A stretch of DNA of 64,000 nucleotides from NCBI GenBank assembly GCA_958299035.1, contig CATQJL010000305.1:32377733-32441732 (forward strand), given 5' to 3'. Below are positions 1 through 11,804 of the stretch, piece by piece. The stretch's first letter is position 1. Each line of letters opens with the position of its first letter. The notes under the pieces are model-generated. The model did not search any database. It was not told the origin of the DNA and saw only the letters and a list, made by a program, of their open reading frames with translations. The stretch comes from Cylicocyclus nassatus (lineage: Eukaryota > Nematoda > Chromadorea > Rhabditida > Strongylidae). The position numbers and the translations under genes are program-made.

Positions 1-288
1 CAGAGCGATCGTAAACCGGAACTTCCGCAGCCTTTCCATGAAGCGCTGCGAAAATCCAATGAGGCTCGTATGATTTCTACGGCATTTTGACCTGCCAGCA
101 TTTCCGCAGGACTTTGAGAGCGCATGCATTTGCGATTGCGAAATAGCGAACGCAACATCAACAGCGCATGGCGCACTCTTTTCTTCCATACTGTTTCGCT
201 TCTGTTCCTTTTCTTTCTCTTTTTTCTTTCTTTCTTCAGTTTGTCGTAAATAAACCTATACTCATCCATATTCTAAGTATTGTTGCAG
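1..288. repeat. Partial foldback-element fragments at window edge
   Basis: Short blocks such as CGGAACTTCCGCAGC and CATTTCCGCAGGACTTTG resemble the palindromic element at about 4,009-4,113 (both contain the GGAACTTCCGCAGCGCTTTCGCAGG theme). The left boundary is outside the window. A pyrimidine-rich stretch at about 180-240 precedes the exon candidate at 289. No gene is seen. Confidence 0.35.
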
Positions 289-386
289 GCATCGGTCAGG
301 TATGTGAACAAGCAACACCAAGCTGTTGGAGTGCTGGAAAAGGACTCAACCGAGGGACATCATTTAAGCACGACGTCCTTGCTCAG
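289..386 (+). CDS. Candidate internal exon, unknown protein
   Basis: A 98-bp stretch is bounded by a good acceptor (TATTGTTGCAG) and a good donor (CAG/gtatgtcg). It is open in the frame that gives ASVRYVNKQHQAVGVLEK and then DSTEGHHLSTTSLL. The composition looks coding (few rare residues, mixed charge) and the outgoing phase is 2. I do not recognise the protein. No neighbouring exon in matching phase could be tied to it, so it may belong to a gene extending left of the window or to one whose next exon lies across the repeat-filled region to the right. A competing open frame through the same segment exists, which lowers confidence. Confidence 0.35.
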
Positions 387-603
387 GTATGTCGAACTTC
401 TTTACTTTATATGCTTGGATTAAGATAATAACGCAAATATTTTAAAACTACTACTTTGTAGAAAATATGCACTGGGTCTAAATAAAGCAGAAGTGGTTAG
501 GTAGAAATATATCAAAACAAGGGGGGGGGGGAGGTCACCGAAACTTTAGAGTGATCTATAAGCTCTTGGTGAATATTGAAATAATTTCAAAACTTTCAGA
601 TTC

Positions 604-1530
604 AAATTAGGTGGGACCAAAAGCACGTTCGCCAGTTTCTCAAAAAAAAAACATAACTTTCTTTCGACTTGATGGATCTCTTTGCGTCTATACTCATCTA
701 AGAGAGGAAATCATTCTCTTTACAGCAGTACTTTTGCCATGAATCGGCATAAAAAAGTTTGAAAATCAGAAGCAACTGAAGAAAACCACTTAAATTTGCA
801 TTTTTCAAGCAGGATCACCAAAAAATTCTAAAAGTATTTTTCGATAGGGAAAGCTATGCTGTTTACTATAGTGCCTTTTTCAGAAAAAAAAATTGAGAAT
901 CAGAAGCAAATAAACAGAATTACTTCAGTTTTGCGTCGAGAAGGACGGGAAAGTCATGCGAACATGGGTTTAACCTTCTCTTTTTAATTGAGAAAAATTC
1001 GTGCCAATGTCGAGAGCAATTTTGATTTTCGTAATATTACCGAGTTTTCGGATCTGATTTTCTACGAAAATTGAAATTGCTTTCGATTGGCACGAATTTC
1101 TCTCAGCTAAAAGGAGGTCACAAAATGTTCGTGAATATCCCCTCTTTTCTGTGACGTTTTTGGACATTTTTGAGCATGCTCAAAAATTGCAAAACTGAAG
1201 TAATAGTTCTTTTTATTTGCTTCTAATTCTCAATCTTCTTTGTTTTTGGAAAGGGCACTATAGTAAAGAACATAATTTTTTCTATCGAAAAATTTTTTCT
1301 ATTGAAAAATTTCAGAGTTTTTTGGTGACTCTGCTTGAAAAATGCCAATCTTGAGTAATCTTTAATTGCTTCTAACTCGCGAACTTTCTTAAGCCAATTT
1401 ATGGCAGAGATACCATTGTAAAAAGAATGATTTCCTCTTTCAAATGAATATAAAGCCAAAGAAATCCATCGAGTCAAAAGAAATTATTATTCTTTGTAAA
1501 AGTGGCGAACGTACTTTTGGTCCCACCTAA
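604..1530. mobile_element. Foldback (palindromic) DNA element, about 930 bp
   Basis: The ends are inverted copies: TTAGGTGGGACCAAAAG at the left and CTTTTGGTCCCACCTAA at the right. The inverted similarity continues inward for about 300 bp on each side (shared blocks include GAGGAAATCATTCT, TTTTTCAAGCAG and ACTATAGTGCC). There is no coding capacity beyond short ORFs created by the palindrome. No convincing TSD was found, so the superfamily is undetermined. Confidence 0.65.
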
Positions 1531-1544
1531 TAATTGTGGACAAT

Positions 1545-2200
1545 TTTCAAAGGAGCTGTGCTAAAAAGAATCAAGGTGGTACAAAAAATATAACCGCAAA
1601 AGTTCAACCATTCCCGAATTTTCTTTTGCTGGAAGTGGTCACACGCCCACGAACCCAAAAGTTTCAATCCCTTCCTCCCCTCTTAAAATAAATTTCTCGC
1701 GCTGCCACTGGTTTTTCGTCTGTCTATCCTTTTCTACTATCTGCTTTTGATATCCAAACCTTTTCCCTCTCGCAATACCGCACACATCACAAAATAATAA
1801 TTTTTGATTCAAATTAAAAGTTCAAAACTTACGATTTGAGATAATAGCTCGTTTGAAGTTTTTAAATAATAGTGTTGAATGATAAAATTGAAATATGTGA
1901 GAAATATATCAAAAGAAAGAGGCGGGGCATAATGGGTCTCAAGAGTATTCATAGTAGTCTACGACTGTAGATAATGAAAGATCAAAGCTCTTCTAAACTC
2001 TGAATGTTCGTCTAGGCAATTTTCGAAGGTGTGGCTCACTTCACGTCCCTGTTTGCTAAAAAAATCGAGGGCGTACAAAACTGGAACCAAAAATTCAACC
2101 ATTCCTAAATTTCCCTTTGTTCGGTGGCTCACGCCCACAAACCCAAATAATTTTTTGTCCCCCCCCCCCCTTGAAAAAGTATCCTGCACCGCCACTGCTT
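1545..2200. repeat. Two diverged direct copies of a hAT-like fragment
   Basis: About 1,545-1,710 and 2,040-2,200 are direct repeats. They share the order GTACAAAA, TTCAACCATTCC, CACGCCCAC(A/G)AACCCAAA, a C-rich tract, then CCGCCACTG. The CCGCCACTG end matches the terminus of the elements at 39,993-40,321 and 61,644-61,979, so these are probably degraded members of that CAGTGGCGG-ended hAT-like family. No target duplication is left. Confidence 0.4.
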
Positions 2201-2870
2201 TAATGTATCTATCCTTCTCTGCTCCTCGGTTTTTGCTGTTTTAAATGCTTTTCTCTTTCCCAAATACTTCCTACATCTTCAACGGATCTGCACATGTTTA
2301 TTTTCAAATTTGTGTTTCCAATAGTACCTAATTGTATTTTTTAATAGAAGCAAGCTCCAGAGATAGAAGCAGAAGTAGAAAATTAGTCCATCTCAAAATT
2401 TCTGCATTTGGTCGCAAAATCGAAACTCTCAACGGAAATCGGAGCATCATAGGTTTTATAGCCTGCTCTTTCTGACTGTGCCAAGTTTGCGCTGATTGAA
2501 CCTCTTTATGAAAAGTTATGATTTTCGAAGCAAATGCCAAAAAAATCATATTTACTCTTATTACGGCTTCCTCAAAAATCATAACTTTTTAAAAGACGTT
2601 CAATCAGCGCAATCTTTGTACACTCAAAAAAAGTAGGTAATAATAGCTATGATACCGATTGCTCCGATTTTCTGCAAGCAGATTTTTGCAACCAAACATG
2701 GGGAATATTAAAATGAGTGATTTTCTTCACCGACTTCGATCTCTGGAGCTATCAAAAAGTGCCTCAGGTACCATTAGAAAGCATGTCGTCTTTAAAAATA
2801 AACATGTGCAGATCAGATGTGAAGGAAGAAAGTTTGGAATTTTTGAAAAGGATGGGGACGAGCTTTTGGT
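2200..2870. mobile_element. Old foldback element
   Basis: Inverted arms at about 2,230-2,560 and 2,575-2,860 share blocks such as AGCTCCAGAGAT, GCGCTGATTGAAC, AAAAGTTATGATTTT and AAATAAACATGTGCAGATC. The arms are considerably diverged, so this is an old insertion. A 72-codon ORF at 2,659-2,877 is a by-product of one arm. Confidence 0.5.
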
Positions 2871-2944
2871 TTATTAGTATTATTTTCTAAGTGATAATTT
2901 ATGGAAATTCAGCAATAATTTGTGATAACTTTCACTTACACATA

Positions 2945-3264
2945 CTCAGACAATCGCCGGGGGCAGGCGGGCACCGGAAAAATAGATTGCTGATCTCTCG
3001 CACCCCGCTTGCGGATTTTTTGGAAAGCAATCAGGACTTTTCGGAAGACCGCTTGCTGAGTTCTCGATTCCTCAGAGATTCAGCAATATATCTGCAAAAG
3101 ATAAGAGCGAAAAAAAATTCAACAGGCGGTCTCTCAAAAATCCGCTGACTCAGCAAGCGGTCTTCCGAAAAGTTCTGATTGCTTTGCAAAAAATCCGCGA
3201 GCGGGGTGCGAGAAATCAGCAATCTATTTTTCCGGTGCCCGCCTGCCCCCAGCGATTGTCTGAG
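2945..3264. mobile_element. Tc1/mariner-like MITE with TA target duplication (CTCAGACA family)
   Basis: A 320-bp near-palindrome. Both ends read CTCAGACAATCGC(C/T)GGGGG (on opposite strands), and the element is flanked on each side by TA. The stem covers most of the element, with only about 60 bp of loop near 3,085-3,145. The 578-bp element at 12,746-13,323 shares the terminus and the TA flanks. The TA duplication and inverted termini point to Tc1/mariner-type mobilisation in trans; there is no transposase here. Confidence 0.75.
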
Positions 3265-4008
3265 TACCTGCCTTAGAGTCTGAAACGTACCTCTTTTGTG
3301 TGAAAAATGCTGGAATATTAGTTCAAAACAAAAGTTCTGTCGCTCCAAATCTAAATATTAAAAAAAATTCAAGTCGAAGTAAATCCTTGATTTTTGCAGA
3401 AAAACTCTTGTAATTTTCAAACCCGTCTCAGAGGTTCACTTGTTGAGAATTCGAAATTTCCCAAATTTTAAATGAATCGTCCAAATTTGCTCCGGTATTT
3501 CTTGGCGAAGAAGTTGCAAAATGGAACACTTGCGACACGATTTACATCAAGAAATTTCAATTCATTCTCATTACAGAAAGGGAGGCCGAAGCCGGCTTCA
3601 GTCGCGCGGACAAGGTCAAAATGACACCCGGTAAGTGGAAACGGTTTATTTCCCCACAGGACCAACTTCCCATTGAAGCGCATGTTATCCTTTGTGAATG
3701 AGATTGTTATTCTTGTTTTTCTCTTGTTTCTCTCTTGTGATTCTATATGGTACCTGCATAAAACAATACACTGTGCCATTTGCTTTCTCATTAGAGCTAT
3801 CTCGCTGTCTACGTCTCTTAGCATCTAAAATATCTAGAGGAATTTCCACATCAAAGGAATAATGCCTTAGTAAAAAGCAAAAACCTAGTATTGGAAGGGA
3901 AAACCTAATATCAAAAAGGAAGCTTGATATGGAAGAAATGGATCGCGAATCTAAAGCGAAAGCCGCAAAGTGCTGCGAAACTCCAAACAAAGTGCTGCGG
4001 AAACCCTG
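3265..4008. other. Mostly featureless stretch with one exon candidate
   Basis: Apart from the exon candidate at 3,577-3,630, I see no repeat or recognised gene. An open frame at 3,472-3,624 begins with a basic, Ser/Thr-rich segment, but it has no homologous feature that I recognise. Confidence 0.3.
3577..3630 (+). CDS. Candidate small internal exon (phase 1 in, phase 1 out)
   Basis: It lies between the acceptor TTCTCATTACAG and the canonical donor G/gtaagt. The frame entered in phase 1 reads REAEAGFSRADKVKMTP. Its phase-1 exit fits the next plus-strand exon candidate at 26,379, which is entered in phase 1. Joining them would require a 22.7-kb intron occupied by transposable elements. Two other frames are also open here, so the assignment is tentative. 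I do not recognise the protein. Confidence 0.25.
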
Positions 4009-4113
4009 TACCCTGAGATTGCGGCGTTTCCGCAGCGCTTTCGCAGGACTTCCGCCGGGTCACCTGCGGAAATCCTGCGAAAGCGCTGCGGAAGTTCCGG
4101 CCAGTTGTCTGAG
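4009..4113. mobile_element. Short palindromic MITE, CTCAGACA family
   Basis: The inner arms TTTCCGCAGCGCTTTCGCAGGA and their reverse complement (GGAAATCCTGCGAAAGCGC region) surround a 15-20 bp loop. The right end reads CTCAGACAAC on the minus strand, the terminus shared with 2,945-3,264, 12,746-13,323 and 29,454-29,742. The left end is degraded and no clear target duplication remains. Confidence 0.45.
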
Positions 4114-5569
4114 GAAGTGAATGATAGTAGTAAGAATCGTGTGAAGGAATATGAAATGCATAACCAACGTTTAGGCAAAGCAAGTCACTATTGCGAAACT
4201 ACTCGCTGAGTCATCATTTTGTGATTCCTACCAAAAAACTGTCTCGCGCATGTCTACGCGCTTTCCTGCGAATTCCACAAAAAGGAGCGGATCCGGCGCG
4301 GGTCAACAGCGAAGGTCTGAGATATGCTTGCAGATCGCGCTGAGTTGTATTGTAAACGCAAGAATACTTGTGAGGCTTTGACGTTGTGCGTGCTCGAAAC
4401 TCACGATGGATATAGAAAAATGACTAGCTTTAGTATAAAACAATGTTTGCAAAACGTCACACAAACAAATTTTTATCGCCAAAAGTCGAGCATGCAAATG
4501 GGCGTTCTGGCGCCTCCAAAAAAATTTTTGGCGCTTTAAAGCGTTTTCCGACTTGTATCCGCCTATTGCTAGTAGAGTGACTGGATCTCGCTGCATAGCA
4601 ATTGAAACAGACTAGCCGCTTTTCTAGGTGAGATCACTCACTACACCGGATCTTTCCCTAGCACTCGTTGAAAGTGAAGGTTCAGCTAGGGGCAAGGCCT
4701 AGCGCAGATGCCCTCGAGTCAAACTAGACTTCCTTTTTGACAAATAGCAAGGGCGATGCCATGGGACATGTCAGACGTGCATATACTTGGAGCAGTATAT
4801 TTCAATCTCCCGTTTGGGTAACTTTTCCCACTGAGGTCGCAAACTCGACCAGACGCGGGCGCTCTACTTCCGTTTTGCTCCAACATGGGCACCTGACTGT
4901 GCAGAAGCCCGACTGAGCGAAACAGGCTTAGTCAGCAACACCTGCTAAGAACCAATCTCTCAATCAAATTACGTGGAATAGCGCTTTTTTGACTAGATGT
5001 TCGAAAATGTCAGCGAATCGAAAATATCAATACTTTCACTGGCCAACAAGAAAATCATAATTCAGAAGAGATTTTCTTGATCTGTGATTTGATTTCAAGA
5101 TTTGAAAAAGATTCAAAGCTCGATCTTTTCAATTCGGGTCTGAATCTTTTGCATATCCTAATATCAAATAAAATAAAATCCCCAATTTAAGAGTATTTCT
5201 TGGAGTAAAATGTTGTTAAGTTTGTTTTACTCATTCATTGAGTAAATTCTTCTATTAACTAAACATTTTTGAGTACCTATTATAAAGGCGCGCAATTTCA
5301 TATATTTATAATCAAGCGAGACCGATAAGGTCAGCACACTTTGCAGACTTACTCGATCCTGCAGTACGTGCTCCTGCACAATCAGACGCCCTTGCTCGCG
5401 CATTGCGGGCGTCTGAGTGGTTTATGACCTGTACGGAAACATTTACTGGAAGGGAAATTGATACATCGCTCCTGAACTCCAAACATGCTCAAATGCTTTA
5501 CTATAAGAGTTCAAAGTAACCGACATGCTCACGTGTTGTCTCTCGCAGCGCGCAGATTCAAAAAAAATA
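4114..5569. other. Unassigned intergenic sequence
   Basis: I see no gene, repeat pair or RNA gene that I can support. The segment mixes AT-rich stretches (about 5,160-5,310) with more GC-rich parts. Confidence 0.4.
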
Positions 5570-5578
5570 CTGAAAAAA

Positions 5579-5724
5579 GGGTGGAGGACATTAGGTCGCC
5601 GAATTTGGAAGAGTCCTGCGCGGATTCCCTGCAGGAACGCATGTCCGCGCATGTACAAGGGTGCGTATTTGTCGCAAATGACCGCGGGGACCGCCCTTTT
5701 TCGGCGACCTAATGTCCCCCACCC
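5579..5724. mobile_element. 146-bp MULE-like MITE, copy 1, with 9-bp TSD
   Basis: The termini are GGGTGGAGGAC at the left and GTCCCCCACCC at the right. The flanks are a perfect 9-bp direct repeat CTGAAAAAA (5,570-5,578 and 5,725-5,733). The body is palindromic (AGGTCGCCGAA...TTCGGCGACCT; CCTGCAGG at the centre). A 9-bp TSD with long inverted termini is characteristic of Mutator-like elements. Other copies lie at about 10,278-10,420 and at 54,339-54,484, the latter inside a Helitron. Confidence 0.85.
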
Positions 5725-5733
5725 CTGAAAAAA

Positions 5734-6637
5734 CAAATGGCACATTTACAGCGCAACGTTAGTCACAGACTGTATGGACTGTATGTACACAATGTTGCTT
5801 TCATTGTATTATGTTGAAGTTCAAACTTTTATCTCTTGCCATTTGTTCCCGAATTTGATGGGTTTCAGACCATGAACAAATCAACAGGGTTGAAAGCATA
5901 ACTTACGGAAAGTTCGCGGAAGTTTTTTTGTTGGTTCAGACCATCCGAATGCTCGAAAATCTATCAGTGGAAAGCGATTCACACCATTGCCTGTCCGACT
6001 CCACAAAAAAAGATTCAAAGGAAGAAGTTGGAGGAATATCGTGCTCCAATTCAGCATTAACACGTTTCGGACCGCGAAATCGCGCGCGGCGAAAAAGAGT
6101 GTACTTTCAGCCGTTAGCCTACAAAGGGACCTTATTTCGCAGCCTGTTGGCCACATTCGTAATCAGCATGTCAGATAAGCTCCATATCCAAAGTTCTGAG
6201 TGAATTCGAATTGTGTGAATTTTGTCGCTTGAGAGGGACTTTTGTGCTTTCTTGAAAGATAGGAACAAGTACTCAGATTCTAATAGTATTCAAAAGTATC
6301 TATGTTGTACACTGCACACATCAGTATTGAAACTACGGTTTTTCTCTTTGATATCGAAGCAAAAGAAAGTTGCGACGTCGCACGCGTCGTTCGCGTCGCC
6401 GCACTTCGTTGCAACTCTTGTTCAATTTGTGCTCATATCTCCTAAACAAATATCGGCGGCACAACTCTACAGAGTCACTTGAAAAGTAGGAGGTTAGACC
6501 TTTAACTTAACAACTTTAGTCTAGAAGGAAACCTCCTGCAAACGCCAGAAAGATCCCTCAAAGCAGTGTGCTGCACCATGTACAGCACCGGTCCGAAACG
6601 TGTTAAAGAATGTTTGGAAATGCGGGAGTGCTGTAAG
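5734..6637. other. Unassigned intergenic sequence
   Basis: No supported gene or repeat. Short ORFs at 5,928-6,482 lack splice context and recognisable motifs. Confidence 0.4.
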
Positions 6638-6645
6638 ACTTTAGT

Positions 6646-9410
6646 CAGGGCCCGGCACGCGTTGGTTTGGAGATTTTTGGAAACGAAGTCCCCACGACTT
6701 CGCGAAAATTTACGAAGTCCCTTTTGACGTAAAAATCAGTAGGGGAACCCTTATTCAATCAAAATAACATTGAAAAAGCGAATTAAGTGCATTTTGGGGT
6801 ATCTAATATAACAAAAAAAAGCAAAATGAAAACATTTTGAGTTGATTAAAGGCTCTGTCATTGGGTAGGGTACCATTTTAGTGCTCAGAATGAATATCTA
6901 TCAGCGCATAGATTCACACTACTTTTGCCTCAAAAAAAGAGGAGAGGGAATAGTTTGATTCGCTCTCTTCACTATATGATAGATTTTTTGACCGTTCTAA
7001 GTCCAAATCAAAAAGAGCCAAAACTTATGTAAACTCTCCGATATTTATGCTCCAAACCAACCCAGTTGATTTGGTGTTGGTCTAGAAACCAACAAATTCG
7101 GGAACGGATATTAGGACACACAAGCCTTAGGAACTTTTTACATAACATAGTTTGGAGTAATATTGTATTTAGATAGCCCAAATCCGGAGCCATGTGATTG
7201 TTTGTGCGCTGTAAACAAGCCATTCGTTTGAGTCTTGCATTTGAAATTTGCGCGCTTGCGAAAGAAACGTTCAACTCGCATAACCTGACATGTTCGTCGT
7301 TTTTTATCGGCGTTTCCCCCAGGACCTTATAAAAACGATATCCCCGTTGCCTCTAACCATAGGTGCGATGGGGTGAGCGGGGTCCCTCCAAAGTGAAGGG
7401 CGTCCCAGCTGATTTTGACCCTCAAAAGTGAAGGGTGTCGACCGGGGGGGGGGGAATTGTAAAAATTGAAGACGTCGACCGGGGGGGGGAGAGATTTTCT
7501 TCCAAAAAAAATTTTTAATAATTTTTGTAATTAATAGAATTTTGTATATATAATTTCTGCTGAGATTGCATGATTTAATTTTTGTATTATTTTATTTGTA
7601 TATATTATATTATAGTAAGAATATATTGTATTTTTAGTTTATTTTCAATATAATTTTGCAATTGATAAGTATTGTTTATTTTTTATTTTTTATTTTTATT
7701 TTTTCCCATTTTTTTGGAATTTCAATTTACTTCTTTGTACGCAACAGCTTTTTTTCAGGTGATGGACATCTTATTTGGCACTTACACCTGTAAATAATTT
7801 GCTATGAATTATTGTCGCAAATAAGTTTATTGCGGTATATGGAGTGCAATAAACGAATTAAATGTTTAATTGTGCCGTGTTATATAATTAGGAATTTCAA
7901 AGTGTAAATAATTGTTGTACATGAGTATGAATGTGAAAGATAACGATCTAGGTGGATCGCACTCATGAAGAGCTTTCGACTGATGTATAATATGTTGGCC
8001 TGGAACGACATCGCTATGGAATCATCACTTCGCTAATATATAAAGAAATCAAATTTTCAAAATTATGTAACTCTTGTAAATAATAGTGTGTCTCGATGGG
8101 AAGGGTGTATATGGATTGCACTCATCAAGAGCTTTCGATTGATATGTAGTATGCTGGCCTGGAACGACGTCGCTATGGAATCATCAGTCTGCTGAAATGT
8201 AAAAAATCAGGATGAATCAAGGTTTTCAACATTAAATAACTCTTGCAAAAGATAACATGTCGGGATGGAAAGGGTGTCTGTGGAATGTACTTATTATAAG
8301 CTTTCGAACGGTATACAACAAGTTGGCCTGAATGGAGTTCTTTATAGAATAATCGTGCCTCAAAAAGACGAAAAATTACGGTGCTAAAAATCGAATTTTT
8401 GAAAATAACTTTTGTATAAGTGAATGAAATAGGAAGGGAAGGGTATAGGCGAACTCTACTCCTCAAGAGCTCTCGACTGATATATAATATGTGGGAGGTT
8501 CATGCTGAACTTCCCACATATTATATATCAGTCGAGAGCTCTTGAGGAGTAGAGTTCGCCTATACCCCTCCCTTCCTATTTCATTCACTTATACAAAAGT
8601 TATTTTTAAAAATTCGATTTTTAGCACCGTAATTTTTCGTCCTTTTGAGGCACGATTTTTCTATAAAGAACTCCATTCAGGCCAACTTGTTGTATACCGT
8701 TCGAAAGCTTATAATGAGTACATTCCACGGACACCTTTTCCATCCCGACATGTTATCTTTTGCAAGAGTTATTTAATGTTGAAAACCTTGATTCATCCTG
8801 ATTTTTTATATTTCAGCAGACTGATGATTCCATAGCGATGTCGTTCCAGGCCAACATATTATACACCAGTCGAAAGCTCTTCATGAGTGCGATCCACCTA
8901 GATCGTTATCTTTCACATTCATACTCATTTACAACAATTTACACTTTGAGATTCCTAATTAAATTACACGGCACAATTAAACATTTAATTCGTTTATTGC
9001 ACTCCATATACCGCAATAAACTTATTTGCGACAATAATTCATAGCAAATTATTTACAGGTGTAAGTGCCAAATAAGCTGTCCATCAGCGCCATAAGCTGC
9101 TGAATATTTGCTATTGACCATTGTCAAGTATTGTTCGGTCGAAATTATGTTCACAACATTCTGCGTTTCATAATTTCCCTGAAACTGTATTTTTTTATAT
9201 CACATAAGTTTTTAATTACGCGTGCACTACTTCCTCATCTGAAATTTTTTTTTCCTCTGTCCCAGGTGAAGGGGGGGGGGGGGGGGGGTAGCCCAGGCTC
9301 CAAAGTGAAGGGGGGGGGGAGGGAGGTGAGCTTCGGCTCACCCCATCGCACCTATGCTTCTAACTTCAACGAAGTCCAGTTTGATCCCAGACCATCTGTG
9401 CCGGGCTCTG
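6646..9410. mobile_element. hAT-like element (CAGGGCCCGGCAC termini), host of a nested element
   Basis: The left end CAGGGCCCGGCAC and right end GTGCCGGGCTCTG are inverted. The flanking octamers ACTTTAGT (6,638-6,645) and ACTTTGGT (9,411-9,418) match at 7 of 8 bases, the TSD length of hAT transposons. Positions 7,358-9,356 are a second insertion, so the original element was about 760 bp (6,646-7,357 plus 9,357-9,410). It is related to the 1,175-bp element at 44,836-46,010, which has near-identical ends (CAGGGCTCGGCAC). No transposase remains. Confidence 0.8.
7358..9356. mobile_element. 2-kb hAT-like giant hairpin nested in 6,646-9,410
   Basis: The ends CATAGGTGCGATGGGG and CCCCATCGCACCTATG are inverted, with flanking octamers CCTCTAAC and CTTCTAAC (7 of 8). 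The centre at about 8,504 is a nearly perfect palindrome whose arms run about 0.5-1 kb. Each arm carries G-rich tracts near the end (7,443-7,490 and 9,269-9,320). The termini match the 1,094-bp element at 59,755-60,848 (CAGAGGTGCGAT). Two mirror-image 97-codon ORFs (8,173-8,466 minus and 8,542-8,835 plus) exist only because of the palindrome. Confidence 0.8.
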
Positions 9411-10277
9411 ACTTTGGTCATTACAATTTGCTGTAAAGGAATAGGAGCAGAGAGAGAGAGTTGTCGTTGCTCTAAATGTTTTTACCTTGATAATCTACAA
9501 TCTGTCCCAATCGGGAACAGAATGAACCGATTGCGTAAATGCGCTCTCTGCGCTGTGGGTTTGCGCTGCACACTGCACACTGCCGGAAATGGCGAAGAAA
9601 CTGAAGAGAGAGCAGACATACTAGCCGTAGACGAGACGCGTTAATTCTCGCACACGTACAGGTCCCGTAAAATCCAGTTGCCCACGCGTCGCTTTGAACA
9701 TCAACGCGCGGCGCGGCTGGAAACGTTTGGTCCCGAAGCGCTACAGGCTTTTTGCGAGCGACAATGAGCGCGCACCCTTTTTACACATATTTTTCTAAAC
9801 TTTTGAAGGGAGCTTTCCTCAAGATATACCTTGCATTGACGAGAACAACATGAGATTTGAAGGAAGATTTCTTGGAATTCAGTGAACGCCGACAGTCGTT
9901 CGCGACGACCGCTCACTTACGCTGGTGTTCAAGGCACAGCGCGGGCAATTAGGTTCTACGCCGCCTATACTCCCATGCCGATTTTGTCCTGACTGTGAGG
10001 TTATGACAGACTATAAAGCAATGCTTCTCCAGAATTTTTTCTGGCAAATATTTCGTACACATTGACGTTTCTGTAATCAAACGCAATTTTGGAAAAAAGG
10101 TTATTTTCTTCTGTAATCAATTTTCGTAGCCATTATCTCATCCCAATGCTTCAGAGCCTTGGAATGTGGAAATTATGGGACCGTCTTCGGAACTACTACT
10201 ACTACTACTACTAAACTACTCAAAGCCAACACATGGACCCTGCCCAAGGGAGAGCTTTTGCTCGGTTGCTAGTATAT
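9411..10277. other. Unassigned intergenic sequence with a (CTA)n run
   Basis: No gene is supported. A short ACT/CTA trinucleotide run lies at about 10,192-10,213. Confidence 0.4.
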
Positions 10278-10420
10278 GGGGTAAGGGCTATATGTCGCGG
10301 AAAAGGGCGATCTCCGCGGTTATTTCAACAAATACGCACCATACATATGCACGGAGATCGTCCCTGCAAAAAAATCCGCGCTGGACCCTTCCACATTCGG
10401 CGACATATAGTCCTCCGCCC
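10278..10420. mobile_element. MULE-like MITE, copy 2 (diverged)
   Basis: Same family as 5,579-5,724 and 54,339-54,484: it shares CTATATGTCGC, AAAGGGCG, AATACGCAC and the right end CGGCGACATATAGTCCTCC. The left terminus is mutated (GGGTAAGGGC). The flanks CTAGTATAT and CTAGTGAGT are only a partial 9-bp match, so this is an older insertion than the other two. Confidence 0.7.
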
Positions 10421-11804
10421 CTAGTGAGTTTGTCATGTAATGATTTAGCATGCTTGTGAAGGATGTCCAGCGAAGAGCGCCCCAACTCGTGCGTTCACAT
10501 CATTGCGGGCGCGCGCTTTGGAGCCTTCCCAGCTTTACAGTACCTGCAGCGCGAATTTTGTAGCTCGCAGCATCTTGCTCTTACAATATCTGGTGCTATC
10601 AAAGCATTTCTTATCCCTTCTCCTTTTTAGTTCTTATCGCAGGCAATTAGTCGTCCCCCCTTTCTTTTGGATTTACTCGATGATCGAACATTTTACGAGT
10701 TCTACGTTGATAAGCACTGAAAGGCCAACAATAACGAGTCTTCCTTGAATTTCTTCCCCTTTCTAGCTATTATAGTCGTTTTCGAGAATCGTGAATCATC
10801 GCCCCGGGCAAATAGCGAAAAGAATAAGTTTTTTTTCAAGCATTGGTGGCTATCATGGCTTTCTATTGGATGAGAACACGCAAATGTTCATTTTACCATT
10901 CCTACATGATGTCCCTGATGTAGGAGTGCTGAAATAACCACTTCGTTAGTCTTTCTTAAGAAAAATGGTGAGTCATTGTGAAACCTTGAGGTAATATGCA
11001 CTCCTAGTCAAAGCCAGCCTGATATTCCCCGCTGCTCTTATGAAGAAAACTCATTGCGAAATGCTTAATTAACAAAAGAAGTTATAGAACAGGGATGCTG
11101 CAAGCTGCCTGAATAAATTTCTTTGCATTCATTCCTTCTACTTATTTGAACTAAAAAATAACAAATGGCAAGACAACGGATATGACAAACTTTAAAAACC
11201 TGTTTCCGCTCGGCCGGTGTCGGACGGTAGATTTCTCAGCTTTTGTGCAACCGGAAGAGCGCATACCAGCGGCACAGCAAAAACAGAACACTCCGGCAGA
11301 ACCAATGCACACGCACGGTGTTTGCGCTCCGCTCTGCCGAAAATTTGTCTGAGAGGGGCGTGTAAGGACAAAGGAGCACTTTGATCTATTACATTTATCG
11401 GATTATCAAATAACATGTCCGCGCGCGCAAAGAGGCGCAACGTGGTCAATTGTCTTGCTAGTCAGTCTCAGTTTTGTTTCGGATCGGAAGAGCGGTGCCG
11501 AAATAGGCTTTATTCCTTGAATCTGTTCTGTATTTTTTTTCCGCCCCATCGTGCTGCCGCAAAGGCAGATAATTGCTTTCGTTTTTCCTTGTTGATAAAT
11601 GTTCTACACTTGCAACTCTTATCTATCCCACGTGATCCACTCCACCCAAATTTTTATTTCTTTACTACACAAAACATTTTCCTAAGCAACTGCGTGACAG
11701 GACATCCGTGGTGGATGGCTATTCAAAATACAGAAGAGCAATCGCACAAGCGTCTTGTTAAACGGCGTACAGCGACGAATGGATCGTTCCCACAAATCTG
11801 TACC
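10421..11804. repeat. Degraded foldback copy and unassigned DNA
   Basis: Positions 10,505-10,620 resemble one arm of the element at 37,860-38,433 (shared CCAGCTTTACAGTA, GCAGCTCGCAGCA theme). A weak counterpart (GGGATGCTGCAAGCTGC) lies near 11,090-11,110. The rest shows no gene that I can support. Confidence 0.35.

Noticed and set aside
2659..2877. 72-codon plus-strand ORF that looks protein-like
   Set aside because: It lies entirely in one arm of the foldback at 2,200-2,870, and the opposite arm shows the same sequence decaying without regard to this frame.
8173..8835. Two nearly identical 97-codon ORFs on opposite strands
   Set aside because: They are mirror images created by the palindrome centre of the element at 7,358-9,356. 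They have no splice context, no recognised domain, and a composition typical of AT-rich noncoding DNA.
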